The position numbers and the translations under genes were made by a program. The notes under the pieces are model-generated. The model did no database searches, was not told the origin of the DNA, and saw nothing but the letters and a program-made list of their open reading frames with translations. Positions 22,588 through 30,580 of a stretch of 64,000 bases of DNA are shown in pieces. Source of the stretch: Actinomyces bowdenii (GTDB taxonomy: Bacteria; Actinomycetota; Actinomycetes; Actinomycetales; Actinomycetaceae). How positions within the stretch are numbered: position 1 is the first letter of the stretch; each line of letters starts with the position of its first letter. The stretch covers positions 38,971 to 102,970 of the forward strand of contig NZ_JAGFOU010000010.1 of the NCBI RefSeq assembly GCF_017592395.1. The letters are read 5' to 3'.

Positions 22588-23963
22588 CACTGGGCGCCGA
22601 TCAGTGAGAGGAACTCCGAGTAGTCGGGGTCGGGCCCTGGGTGGGCCGCCTCCTCGAGGGCGCCGCTGGTGACCACCGCACCGAGTCTGCCCCCACTCAT
22701 CGCCTGGGCGTAGCCAGGAAGATCGATAAGGCGGCTGACCTGGTCGTGGTGGCATACCAGGACGTCATGGAGCTGGTCCCCACTCAAGGCATCCAGCAGT
22801 GCTGGGGAGTGCGTGGTGATGAGGGCATTGACGTTGATCCTCTCGGTAGCCTCATTGATGAGGTGCAGGAGTCTGCCGGCCTGTGAGGGGTGCAGTCCGT
22901 TCTCGATCTCCTCGATCGCCAGCAGTACGCCCGCCGAGGGGGCGGTCACATCACTGGAGTAGGCTGGTGCGAGGGCGTCAAGATCGAGGTCGGATACTGG
23001 GCTTGACAGGGCGGTGGCGATCGCCAGGAATCGCAGGAGCCCATCGCTCATCGAGCGCGCGGTTGTCAGTGAGGCCTCCTGGCCCCGCCGCTCTCGAATG
23101 GCCAGCATGATCTCACCGGTATCGGTGGAGCTGAAATCCAGGGAGTCGATGTCGCAATCGGCGATCTGCTGTGCCAGCTGCTCCAGCCTTGAGAATGTGC
23201 CGGGCTCCTGGTCCTTCAGGTGCTTGAGGATGGGTGCGAGGTTCTCCCCGCTGCGCCGCAGTCGGGCGCCTCTGAGGGGGACCCAGTCCCGCATGAGGCC
23301 CGGGGCGGGATCGAAGTGGAAGCTCCTGCGCAATGATGCGGAGATGTCCCTCTGGGCATCGAGGATGTCGCGCTCCGCCCGATTGGAGCCGGGGATCACC
23401 GTCGGCAGCTGGCTGAGAACCGATCGGTCATCGCGGAGGTGGATGCGGCGGTTCGGCCCTCTTCGTCCACTTGAGACTGCCGCCTCCAGGCCCACTCCGC
23501 CGCTATCGGGCTGTGCATCGATAAGGACCTGCTGATTCCAGCGCCCACTCTTCGCTGCTCGCTGCGGTCCGCGAAGCGTCTCCTGGATGATATGAGGAAA
23601 TGGGGAGGGGGCGACCTCCACATCGTAGTCGTAGGAGTACTTGCCGTGGGGGTGCGTGACGGTCACGGTGCACCCGAGGGCGAAGGAATCGCCCCCGTGC
23701 GGGACGCATCCAGAAGCACCCCCGCGGACGGGTCCGCCCTCGCGCCTGCGTCCATCAAGCGCATCGGAGAGGGGTTCGGCGTTCGTCAGTCGGTGTAGAA
23801 CGTCGAGGGCGTCCAGGATATTGGATTTCCCGCTGGAGTTGCGTCCGGTGAGAATGGATGTCCTTCCCAGGGGGATGGTCGCATTCTCGAAGTTCTTGAA
23901 CCTGGTGAGTCGAAGCTCCGAGATATGGGATGCCGCGTCGTCGTCGGGCCCGTGCTTTCTCAT
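22587..23963 (-). CDS. AAA/ABC-type ATPase (OLD/RecF-like) of an ATPase/PIN cassette
   Basis: The protein has 458 residues from ATG 23963. It begins with SELRLTRFKNFENATIPLG, the usual first strand of RecF/OLD/SMC ATPases. Walker A is GRNSSGKS (40-47). A signature-like SMSDGLLRFL lies at about 305-314, Walker B is LLAIEEIENGLHP (347-359) and the H-loop region is ITTHSPALLDAL (382-393). There is no TOPRIM domain after the ATPase, unlike OLD nucleases, so the nuclease activity is probably supplied by the coupled PIN protein. Codon and base use are less GC-rich than in the flanking core genes, which suggests acquisition. A 46-bp piece of its own coding sequence recurs just upstream. Confidence 0.85.
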   Translation of the reverse strand: MRKHGPDDDAASHISELRLTRFKNFENATIPLGRTSILTGRNSSGKSNILDALDVLHRLTNAEPLSDALDGRRREGGPVRGGASGCVPHGGDSFALGCTVTVTHPHGKYSYDYDVEVAPSPFPHIIQETLRGPQRAAKSGRWNQQVLIDAQPDSGGVGLEAAVSSGRRGPNRRIHLRDDRSVLSQLPTVIPGSNRAERDILDAQRDISASLRRSFHFDPAPGLMRDWVPLRGARLRRSGENLAPILKHLKDQEPGTFSRLEQLAQQIADCDIDSLDFSSTDTGEIMLAIRERRGQEASLTTARSMSDGLLRFLAIATALSSPVSDLDLDALAPAYSSDVTAPSAGVLLAIEEIENGLHPSQAGRLLHLINEATERINVNALITTHSPALLDALSGDQLHDVLVCHHDQVSRLIDLPGYAQAMSGGRLGAVVTSGALEEAAHPGPDPDYSEFLSLIGAQ

Positions 23964-23970
23964 AAGCAGG

Positions 23971-23991
23971 AGTATGCCAGACAGGTGTCTG
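23971..23991 (-). promoter_or_regulatory. Promoter and 14-bp palindrome before the ATPase/PIN cassette
   Basis: Read on the minus strand, a -10-like CATACT (23976 to 23971) lies seven bases before the ATG at 23963, suggesting a leaderless transcript. Directly upstream, 23978-23991 has arms CAGACA and TGTCTG around two central bases. A palindrome in the promoter spacer is a likely repressor site, but no obvious DNA-binding regulator is encoded in the cassette. Confidence 0.35.
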
Positions 23992-24018
23992 CTATTGGGT
24001 ACTTCGAGGTGAGGCCCG

Positions 24019-24064
24019 GGGGAGGGGCTCGGCGTTCGTGAGTCGGTGTAGAACGTCGAGGGCG
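24019..24064 (-). pseudogene. Remnant of a second ATPase gene copy
   Basis: These 46 bp match 23766-23811, inside the ATPase gene, at 43 positions, in the same orientation. Read on the minus strand in the ATPase frame, the fragment encodes ALDVLHRLTNAEPL, which lies just after Walker A in the intact protein. There is no room for a gene here. It is either the scar of a tandem ATPase copy lost by deletion, or a partial duplication. Confidence 0.55.
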
Positions 24065-24118
24065 GTGCCGGAGGGTGCTGCACTGGTCTGATGCGGGGCA
24101 TGGTGAGGGTGGGGCGGC

Positions 24119-24868
24119 TCAGGCGATCTCCAGGCCCGCCAGGATCCAGCGGCCGCGCTGGATGATGAGGCGCGCCGCCGCGGCGCGCACCCGGCCGCTG
24201 TCCTCCAGCAGGATCGTGGCCTCGCAGGCCCCCGAGACGGTCAGCTGGGTGTGCACCGAGCGCATCCGGGGCCGGTGCGAGCGCGGCCTGCTCCCCAGGA
24301 CGCGGGTGGCCAGCCCGGCGCGCCGGGCGATCGCCTCGAACATGGCCGGCGTGGTCCAGCGCGCCAGGTGGTCCGCCGGGCGCTGGCCCGCCAGCACCTC
24401 CGCAGCGGCGACGACGATCACCGCGGCGCTGCGAGCGGGATGCGGCGGCCTGGATGGCTCCTCCCGGCCGGCCAGGCCCATCTGGGCGGCGCGCCCACGG
24501 CTTGGGGGCCTGCCGGGGGCGCCGGCTCCGGTGGTGGAGGGGGCGCGGCCGCCGGCGGGGCCCGGGCTCTGGGACAGGTCGATCTGGTCCCGCCCTCGCC
24601 GACCCGCGCCGGTGCCTGGGCCGAGGAGCAGCTCCGGCTCGACCGCCCTCCCGGCGCTGCCCGTGACCGCCTCCGAGGACTCCTCCACGGTCGGGGCGGT
24701 GGCGGGCGACGATCCCGGGTGCGAGGGCGCCGGGCTGCTGGGCCGCGGGTGGGCGCGGCGGGCGGGGTGCCCTCCCGCGGCCGCGGGCTGCCTGGCAGGG
24801 CTCGCGGATGCGGTGGCGCTGCAGCCGGTGCGCCGGCCGGCGGGTGCGGTCATCGTCGTCGTGGTCAT
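24119..24868 (-). CDS. Rv3235/DUF6459 family protein
   Basis: The protein has 249 residues from ATG 24868, behind a GAGGAG site. The first 140 residues are low-complexity. The C-terminal domain (about 145-249: SAAVIVVAAAEVLAGQRPAD, FEAIARRAGLATRVLG, VSGACEATILLEDSGRVRAAAARL) matches the actinobacterial Rv3235-like family. It is predicted to fold like a small SecA-associated or NTF2-type domain, and its function is unknown. In related genomes it usually follows secA closely; here the ATPase/PIN cassette lies between them. The gap to the LysM gene upstream on the same strand is 73 bp. Confidence 0.75.
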   Translation of the reverse strand: MTTTTMTAPAGRRTGCSATASASPARQPAAAGGHPARRAHPRPSSPAPSHPGSSPATAPTVEESSEAVTGSAGRAVEPELLLGPGTGAGRRGRDQIDLSQSPGPAGGRAPSTTGAGAPGRPPSRGRAAQMGLAGREEPSRPPHPARSAAVIVVAAAEVLAGQRPADHLARWTTPAMFEAIARRAGLATRVLGSRPRSHRPRMRSVHTQLTVSGACEATILLEDSGRVRAAAARLIIQRGRWILAGLEIA

Positions 24869-24941
24869 GGCGGGCTCCTCAACGTCACTGGATGATGGCT
24901 GGAGGTTCAGTACGGCGGGAGGGAGGAGGGGATGCGGGCGC

Positions 24942-26012
24942 TCAGCCCGGTGCGCTCGTGGCCGGGGCGGCCCCCGGGAGATCTGTGGGGATGGTCAGGA
25001 CGGTGCCGGGGGTGATGAGGGAGGGGTCGGGGCCGATGACCCGGGCATTGGCCCGGTACAGGGCGGGCCAGGCCCGGGCGATGGAGGCGTCGTCGGCGCC
25101 CCGGGGCAGGAGTGCGGCGGTGATCGACCACAGGGACTCCCCGCGGACCACGACATGCCTGCCCGCGGTGCTCCCCTCCGGGGCGCTACCCGCGACTGCG
25201 CCCGCTCCGGCCCCGCCGGGCTCCTGGTCCTGGGATGCGGGGGGCTGGGGGGATGAGGGCGAAGGCCCGGCCGGAGCCGACGGGGTGGGCGCGCCGGTGT
25301 CCTGCTGCGGGGCCGGGCTGGTGGCGCCGGGGCCGTCCGGGCCCGGCGCGGCCCCGGGATCCTGCGGTGCCGGGAGTGCGGGCGCCGGGGCCTGCGGCTG
25401 CGGGTCCGGGGGCTGCACGGGCGGTGGCCCTGGTGGGGCGGGCTGCGCTTCCCCGGCCCCGGCCTGCCCGGAGCCGCCCGGCCCGCCCTCGCCGGAGGGG
25501 TCCTGCGTGGCCGAGGACGTGGGCTGCCAGCCCAGGTCGTCGCCGGTGCCCGGGGCTGTTGCGGCCATGGCCGGGGAGGAGCTCAGGCCCACGATGAGGG
25601 CACCGGCGGCGATGCGGCGCACCATGGGGGCTCCCCACCGGTCCAGCAGTGCCAGGGCTGCCCCGCGGGCCGCCGGCCCACCGCCCGGGGCCTCCCGCTC
25701 ATCGCGGAGGGCGACCAGGGCCAGCACGGCGGAGGCCGTGTGCCACAGGGCGCCCAGCGCCCCCGCGCCACTGGTCAGGCACAGCACCGCACTGCCCAGC
25801 TGGCTCATCCCCCACCAGGGCGCAGGGGTCTGCACCAGGCCAAGCGCCGCTCGCACCGAGGCCAGGCCCAGGACCGCGCCCAGCGCCCCGGCGGCCAGGG
25901 ATACCGCGAGCAGCTGGAGCCGGGTCCCGGCAGCCCCGTCATGCCCTGGCCCCGCCTCTGCCGTGCCTTGATCGCCGAGCAGGATCATTCCCATCACCAC
26001 TCTCATCGTCAT
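24942..26012 (-). CDS. LysM peptidoglycan-binding membrane protein
   Basis: The protein has 356 residues. Three hydrophobic stretches lie in the first 150 residues (about 33-60, 72-102 and 133-150, the last ending SSSPAMA like a signal sequence). A Pro/Gly/Ala-rich linker of about 130 residues reaches towards the wall. A single LysM domain ends the protein (RHVVVRGESLWSITAALLPR, then LYRANARVIGPDPSLITPGTVLTIP). LysM binds N-acetylglucosamine in peptidoglycan. In actinobacteria a LysM protein next to Rv3235-family and secA genes is conserved. It has its own promoter and is divergent from the 26184 gene. Confidence 0.85.
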   Translation of the reverse strand: MTMRVVMGMILLGDQGTAEAGPGHDGAAGTRLQLLAVSLAAGALGAVLGLASVRAALGLVQTPAPWWGMSQLGSAVLCLTSGAGALGALWHTASAVLALVALRDEREAPGGGPAARGAALALLDRWGAPMVRRIAAGALIVGLSSSPAMAATAPGTGDDLGWQPTSSATQDPSGEGGPGGSGQAGAGEAQPAPPGPPPVQPPDPQPQAPAPALPAPQDPGAAPGPDGPGATSPAPQQDTGAPTPSAPAGPSPSSPQPPASQDQEPGGAGAGAVAGSAPEGSTAGRHVVVRGESLWSITAALLPRGADDASIARAWPALYRANARVIGPDPSLITPGTVLTIPTDLPGAAPATSAPG

Positions 26013-26033
26013 TGATGATGTTTGATATTATTA

Positions 26034-26062
26034 GATGTACATCAGGAGGGTTTGTTTGTCAA
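26034..26062 (-). promoter_or_regulatory. Sigma-70-type promoter of the LysM gene
   Basis: On the minus strand a perfect -35 TTGACA (26062 to 26057) is followed, after exactly 17 bases, by TACATC (26039 to 26034). The ATG at 26012 lies some 20 bases further. This AT-rich patch contrasts with the surrounding GC and includes the self-complementary GATGTACATC. Confidence 0.55.
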
Positions 26063-26183
26063 CCTCTTGAGGAGGCTGACCCTGGGGCTGCGGGGTTGGG
26101 CCCTCGGGCTGCGGATCCCCGTGATCCCCGCGGAGCCGTGCCGGAGCCGGTTTGGAGCGTCACGATGCCTGTGATGGGCTTGG

Positions 26184-26753
26184 GTGATGGACTGGGATGC
26201 GCTACTGGCCGATCTTGAGAGCCGCTTCGAGGCCGAGCGGCGGGCGGAGCTGGCGGCGCACAGCGCCGAGATGGCCGAGGCCGAGGCCGCCTCGGTCGGC
26301 CTCATCGACCGCCTCCGGGGCGCCACCGGCAGGCAGCTGCACCTGTGGACCCGCAGCGGCCTGGCCGTCCAGGGGGCCGTGACGCGGGTCGACCCCTCCT
26401 ACCTCCTCATCGATGAGGGCTCCGGGATCCAGGCCATCGTGCCCGCCGCGGCCATCGCCACCCTCCTGCCCCTGCCCGGCCCCGTGCCCCCGGCCCCCGA
26501 CCGCCCCCGCCCCGCCCTGGGCGCCGTGCTGCGGGAGATCGCGCGGCGCGGAGCCCGGGTGCGGCTGGTCCTGGCCTCGGGGGACGTCGTGGGAAGGATC
26601 GTGCGCGTGGGATCGGACCACCTGGATGTGGTGCTCGACGCCGCGGGCGGCCAGCGCGCGGCCCACGCGCCCCTGGGCGGCGCCGCTCGCCGCCCGTCAG
26701 GGGTGGTGACCACCGTCGTCCTCAGCGCCGTCGAGGTCCTGCGCAGCCGCTGA
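26184..26753 (+). CDS. Conserved actinobacterial protein with two Sm-like barrels (often misnamed Fis family regulator)
   Basis: The protein has 189 residues; GTG 26184 and ATG 26187 are adjacent starts. An N-terminal helix rich in Glu/Ala (MDWDALLADLESRFEAERRAEL) is followed by two short beta modules with the same layout. These are QLHLWTRSGLAVQGAVTRVD with YLLIDE, and RVRLVLASGDVVGRIVRVG with HLDVVLD. The repeated strand pattern resembles Sm/Hfq or SH3-like barrels. Orthologues next to Rv3235/LysM genes are sometimes labelled Fis regulators, but I see no Fis helix-turn-helix. The function is unknown. Confidence 0.6.
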   Translation: MMDWDALLADLESRFEAERRAELAAHSAEMAEAEAASVGLIDRLRGATGRQLHLWTRSGLAVQGAVTRVDPSYLLIDEGSGIQAIVPAAAIATLLPLPGPVPPAPDRPRPALGAVLREIARRGARVRLVLASGDVVGRIVRVGSDHLDVVLDAAGGQRAAHAPLGGAARRPSGVVTTVVLSAVEVLRSR

Positions 26754-26905
26754 GCGGCGCCCTGGGGCCCCTGCCGGCAGGCGGGCCGGCTCCTGCCGGG
26801 TGACGCCGCGGCCCTGCCCTCAGCGCACGGGCCCCGCCGCAGCGGGTCGCGCTGCGTCATGCGCTGGTCGGCCTGCCGCCCGGGTCCGGCCGGGTGCCGG
26901 GGGCG

Positions 26906-27127
26906 TCAGTCCTCGTCGTCCAGGTGCCCCGCGGCCACCATGGCGCGGGTCGAGGCCAGTTGGCGCTGGATGTACTCCTCCAGGGCCTGGTCCTCGATCC
27001 GCCACAGCTTGCGGGCCCCCACCTGGATGGCGGGAAGGTCCCCGGAGCGGATGAGGGCGCGCACGGCCTGGGCTGAGAGCTGGAGCTGCTCGGAGACGTC
27101 GGCGATGGTGAGAAATCGTGGGGCCAT
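26906..27127 (-). CDS. Excisionase/BldC-like helix-turn-helix protein
   Basis: The protein has 73 residues from ATG 27127. Nearly all of it is one MerR-type winged helix (FLTIADVSEQLQLSAQAVRALIRSGDLPAIQVGARKLWRIEDQALEEYIQRQL), the pattern of HTH_17/excisionase-family DNA-binding proteins. The acidic tail is HLDDED. No integrase is present, so a phage role is unlikely. It is divergent from the SAF-domain gene and may regulate it. Small HTH proteins of this type are conserved beside the Sm-like gene in actinobacteria. Confidence 0.8.
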   Translation of the reverse strand: MAPRFLTIADVSEQLQLSAQAVRALIRSGDLPAIQVGARKLWRIEDQALEEYIQRQLASTRAMVAAGHLDDED

Positions 27128-27227
27128 AGCACGATGATCCCATCCCGGGGGCGGATGCGCCATCGCTAAAAGCATGTGTGGATAGCCTTGTTTCCTCAAG
27201 ACGCATGGAGCATGATCTGTGGTGATC

Positions 27228-27243
27228 AAGGAGGATCCCCGTG
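27228..27243 (+). promoter_or_regulatory. Ribosome-binding site of the SAF gene
   Basis: A full AAGGAGG (27228-27234) stands six bases before the GTG at 27241. It decides this start and is one of the strongest Shine-Dalgarno matches in the window. Confidence 0.6.
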
Positions 27244-27897
27244 ACATCATCCCGCAGCGCCTCTCCCACGCGCACCGCACCCGCCCGCTGGCGCCGGCCC
27301 ACCTGGAAGGACCCCCGCCTGGCCGGGGGCATCGCACTGGTGGGAGCCGCCGTCGCCCTGGGCTCCTGGGCCGTCGACGCCGCCGCCGACACCACCCAGG
27401 TCTACGTCCTGGCCCAGGACGTCGCCCCGGGGGCCGACCTGGCCGCTGAGGGGGTGCTCACCCTGGTCGACTCCCACCCGGGCACCGGGGCCTATGTGGA
27501 GGCCGGGGGCCTTCCCCAGGACGCCGTGGCCACCAGGTCCCTGTCCGCCGGGGAGCTGCTGCCCAGCGCGGCGGTCGGCAGCGCCCAGGACCTCACCTCG
27601 CGCACCGTGGTGCTGGAGGTCTCCTCCGGACTGCCCGCGGCCACCGTCCCGGGGGACTACGCGGATCTGTGGCTCCTGCCCGACCAGCAGGTGGCGGCCG
27701 CGGAGCAGCATGGCGCCGCCCTGGTGGCCCAGGGACTCGTCGTCGCCAGGATCGGGGAGACCGGGGCGGGCCTGCTGGGCGGCTCGGGCACCAGCGTGGA
27801 GGTGCGCGTGCCCGAGGGCGAGGTGGGCCCGGTGCTCAGCGCCGTCGCCCGGGACGGCTCCCTGGTGCTGGTGCCCACCGGCCAGGAGAAGCCCTGA
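27241..27897 (+). CDS. SAF domain protein (CpaB/FlgA-like)
   Basis: The protein has 218 residues from GTG 27241. A basic N-terminus precedes one membrane segment (about 29-50, LAGGIALVGAAVALGSWAVD). The SAF domain begins YVLAQDVAPGADLAAEGVLTLV, and the following region (SRTVVLEVSSGLPAATVPGDYADLWLL) resembles the RcpC/CpaB extension. CpaB proteins belong to Flp/Tad pili, but no other pilus gene except the CpaE-like neighbour is in view. Its stop overlaps the next start by one base, so the two are coupled. Confidence 0.8.
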   Translation: MTSSRSASPTRTAPARWRRPTWKDPRLAGGIALVGAAVALGSWAVDAAADTTQVYVLAQDVAPGADLAAEGVLTLVDSHPGTGAYVEAGGLPQDAVATRSLSAGELLPSAAVGSAQDLTSRTVVLEVSSGLPAATVPGDYADLWLLPDQQVAAAEQHGAALVAQGLVVARIGETGAGLLGGSGTSVEVRVPEGEVGPVLSAVARDGSLVLVPTGQEKP

Positions 27898-30143
27898 TGG
27901 CCGCCTCCGGCGTCGGGGTGCTGCTGGCTCTCAGCGGCGACGACGCCGAGATCCTGCGCTGCCTCAACCAGCCCGGCAGCGGGATGAGCGTGGTCAGGCG
28001 CTGCGCGGACCTGCCCGAGCTGCTCTCGGCCGGGCTCGCGGGCCTGGCCTCCATCGCGGTCCTGGACACCGGATTCGACGAGATCGACCGCACGGTCCTG
28101 GAGCGCCTCACCCGTGCGGGCCTCAGCGGCCTGCTGCTGGTGGAGGACGGGGCGCAGGAGCGGTGGCGCTCCTGCGGCTGGCCGGTTGAGAGCCGGCAGG
28201 TCGGGGCCGGACGCATCCGCCTCGCCCTGCAGGGGATCATCCGCCAGGCCCACCAGGAGCGGTCCGCCGCGCCCGGTGCGGGCGGCCCGGTTGGCGCGGG
28301 TGGCCCGGGAGGCGCGGGCGGGCATGGCGCTGTGGACGGGACGGGCGGCCCCGACCCGCAGCTCGCGGGGCATCCCCGACCCGGCGCGGATCCCGGGGCG
28401 GCCCTGGACCCCTGGCGGGACTCATCGCGGGCGGGCCCCGACGGGATGAGCGCCACTGACCGGGCCGCCCGGCCGGAGGAGATGTGGAGCCTCTCCGCCG
28501 GGGAGGGGCCCGGGGCTCTGGCGGGGCCCGGGGAGCGGGGGGCCGTGCCCGCACCGACCCACGACCCGGAGGGGCGGGAGGCCTCCGGGCGCGGGGCCGG
28601 CGCCGGGAGGGACGCGCGCCAGGGGCGCCTGGTCGCGGTGTGGGGCCCGCACGGCGCACCGGGCCGCTCCACCGTGGCCGCCTCCCTGGCCCACGCGCTG
28701 GGGCGGGCAGGCGGCGCGATCCTCGTTGATGCCGACGTCGAGGCACCCTGCCTGGTCCAGCTCCTGGGCCTGCCCGACGACTCCTCCGCCCTGGCGGGGG
28801 CCGCGCGCCTGGCCACGCACGGCAGGCTGGATGCCGAGGCCTTCAGCCGGTTCCTCACCCCCGTGTGCGAGGGGGTCCGCCTCCTGAGCGGGCTGGGCCG
28901 CTCGGGGCGGTGGCGCGAGCTGCCCCCGGCCTCGATGACGGAGGTGTGGCTGCAGTGCCGGGCCGCGGCGGCGTGGACAGTGGTGGATGTGGCCGGCGGG
29001 CCCATCGACGACGGGGTGGACGACTTCACGCTGGAGCCGGGGCGCGGCGCGGTGGCCTTCGATCTGGTCCGCCGTGCCGACGTGGTGGTCATCGTGGGCG
29101 CGGCCGATCCGGTGGGGGTGCGCCGCCTCCTCCAGCTCCTGGGGGATCTGGACGCCGAGGCCGCCCCGGCCGGGCGCGTCCAGGTGGTCGTCAACCGGGT
29201 GCGGGCCTCCGCCGCTGGCCCGGCTCCCCAGCAGGCCGTCCTGGAGGCCCTGGGCCGCTTCGGCGGACTGACCGATGTGGCCCTGCTGCCCGAGGACGGC
29301 GCCTGCGCCGACCGCTGCCTGCTCCAGGGCCGGAGCATCATCGATGGCGCTCCGGGCAGCGCCCTGGGCAAGGCCCTGGCAGGCCTGGCAGAGCGCATCG
29401 ACCCGCGGGCCGCTGCTGCGGGCCCCCGGGGGTCGAGGAGGGGCCGGCGGGGGCGGGCGGCAGACGGATCGGGGCGCTTAGGCCCTGAGTCCTCCCCGAG
29501 GCGCAAGACGACGCGGACCAGGCCTCAGGGCTGGCTGCGAGGGCGCGGGCCCGGTCGAACAGCCGGCGGCGAGGGCCCGCGCCGATCGGGGCGTGAGCGG
29601 CCGGAGGGGCGCGCAGGACTACCTGATCCGCGGGACGGGCGGGCCCTGCCGCCCGAGCCGCACGGCACAGCGCCGACGGCGCAGGAACCCGGGCCGCTGG
29701 CGTTCCCCCACGCCTCCGACGCGGCCTCGGGCATGCCGGTGGGCGCGATACCCGGCCCGGCGCTGGAGGGGCCGGCATGCGATTGGCCGGGCGCGCCGGC
29801 GGGGGAGCCGGGTCGAGCCCCGTCCGATGGCGCTGGTGCCGGGGCTGCCCGGACGGGTGAGGGCGGCGCCCCGGGCGCTCCCGGGGCCGGCGGCGGTGGT
29901 GGCCTTCAGGCCCGAGGCGCCGCCGGCGTGGTCGTGCCCGGCGACGCGGCATCCAGCGAGTCAGCGCCCGAGTCGGTGCCCGGTTCAGGTCCCGAGTCAG
30001 TGCCCGGTTCAGCGCCCGGTGGTGGGGCTGCGGCGCCGGCGGGGAGGTCGGGCCGACGCCCTTCCCCGTGGCTGCGCCCTGCCCGGGGTGCGGGGCCCGA
30101 TGCGTCGGATCCGGGTGCCGTGCCGGGCGCGAGTGGGCCCTAG
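27897..30143 (+). CDS. CpaE/MinD-like ATPase with long disordered tail
   Basis: The protein has 748 residues. An N-terminal receiver-like domain (1-115) is followed by a Gly/Pro linker, then a MinD/ParA-type domain (about 245-510). Its P-loop is GPHGAPGRST, so the usual KGGxGKT/S is changed and the invariant Lys is Arg. Other motifs remain: AILVDADVEAPCLVQLLG, WTVVDVAGGP and VQVVVNRVRA. This layout matches CpaE-type localisation ATPases, though ATP hydrolysis is doubtful. The last 230 residues are Arg/Gly/Pro-rich and include short repeats (ESVPGSGPESVPGSAP). The tail could be partly non-functional, but the frame is open to the stop. Confidence 0.75.
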   Translation: MAASGVGVLLALSGDDAEILRCLNQPGSGMSVVRRCADLPELLSAGLAGLASIAVLDTGFDEIDRTVLERLTRAGLSGLLLVEDGAQERWRSCGWPVESRQVGAGRIRLALQGIIRQAHQERSAAPGAGGPVGAGGPGGAGGHGAVDGTGGPDPQLAGHPRPGADPGAALDPWRDSSRAGPDGMSATDRAARPEEMWSLSAGEGPGALAGPGERGAVPAPTHDPEGREASGRGAGAGRDARQGRLVAVWGPHGAPGRSTVAASLAHALGRAGGAILVDADVEAPCLVQLLGLPDDSSALAGAARLATHGRLDAEAFSRFLTPVCEGVRLLSGLGRSGRWRELPPASMTEVWLQCRAAAAWTVVDVAGGPIDDGVDDFTLEPGRGAVAFDLVRRADVVVIVGAADPVGVRRLLQLLGDLDAEAAPAGRVQVVVNRVRASAAGPAPQQAVLEALGRFGGLTDVALLPEDGACADRCLLQGRSIIDGAPGSALGKALAGLAERIDPRAAAAGPRGSRRGRRGRAADGSGRLGPESSPRRKTTRTRPQGWLRGRGPGRTAGGEGPRRSGRERPEGRAGLPDPRDGRALPPEPHGTAPTAQEPGPLAFPHASDAASGMPVGAIPGPALEGPACDWPGAPAGEPGRAPSDGAGAGAARTGEGGAPGAPGAGGGGGLQARGAAGVVVPGDAASSESAPESVPGSGPESVPGSAPGGGAAAPAGRSGRRPSPWLRPARGAGPDASDPGAVPGASGP

Positions 30144-30580
30144 GCGCCCTTCCCTGGGGGCGGGCGGGGTCCTGCACTCCCTCCGGCTGGGGGTGGTCCG
30201 GGGTGCCGGGCCATGCCTGATGGGCGAACAGAGGTCGGTGACTCTGATTCGGGGTGTGGGTCGGCGCCCTGCGCTGGACGTCGTTTCGCGCAAAGCACGT
30301 CACTTCGCGACTTGAGCGACATATCGCGACTTGGACGGTACTTGTGGGTGTCGTTCGTTTCGCGAAGTGACGCCTTTGTCGTGAAGTGACGTCCAATTGA
30401 ACCTGCCCCACCGCCCCGGCACCAGTCCGGCGCTCCTGGCCCTCCCGAATCCTTGGGCGGTGGGCTCGGTGCGCGTGGGGGCGCCTGGGAGCGCCCCGCC
30501 ATGGGCGCCCTGGCCCTCACCAGTGGGCTCGGCGCGCGTGGGGGGCGCCTGGTGCGGGCGGGATCGGGCAGACTGGCCCC
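30144..30580. other. Intergenic region with inverted repeat element
   Basis: These 437 bases separate the CpaE-like and DUF6912 genes. No coding sequence is supported. The centre (30275-30395) contains two inverted units of repeat family A. A stretch near 30470-30545 has two similar short blocks (TGGGCTCGGTGCGCGTGGGG and a near copy 64 bp later). The last bases form the DUF6912 promoter. Confidence 0.6.
30275..30395. repeat. Intergenic repeat element, family A (copy 2, inverted pair)
   Basis: Units 30275-30309 and 30361-30395 are inverted copies of a 35-bp motif, identical at 27 positions, separated by 51 bp containing the further repeat ATCGCGACTTGGACGG. The right-hand unit matches 3236-3270 at 31 of 35 positions. 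The ends TGGACGTC and the core GTCACTTCGCG are invariant. Confidence 0.65.

Noticed and set aside
26906..27127. Excisionase-like protein as evidence for a prophage
   Set aside because: No integrase, phage structural gene or att repeat is present, and the gene sits in a conserved core neighbourhood.
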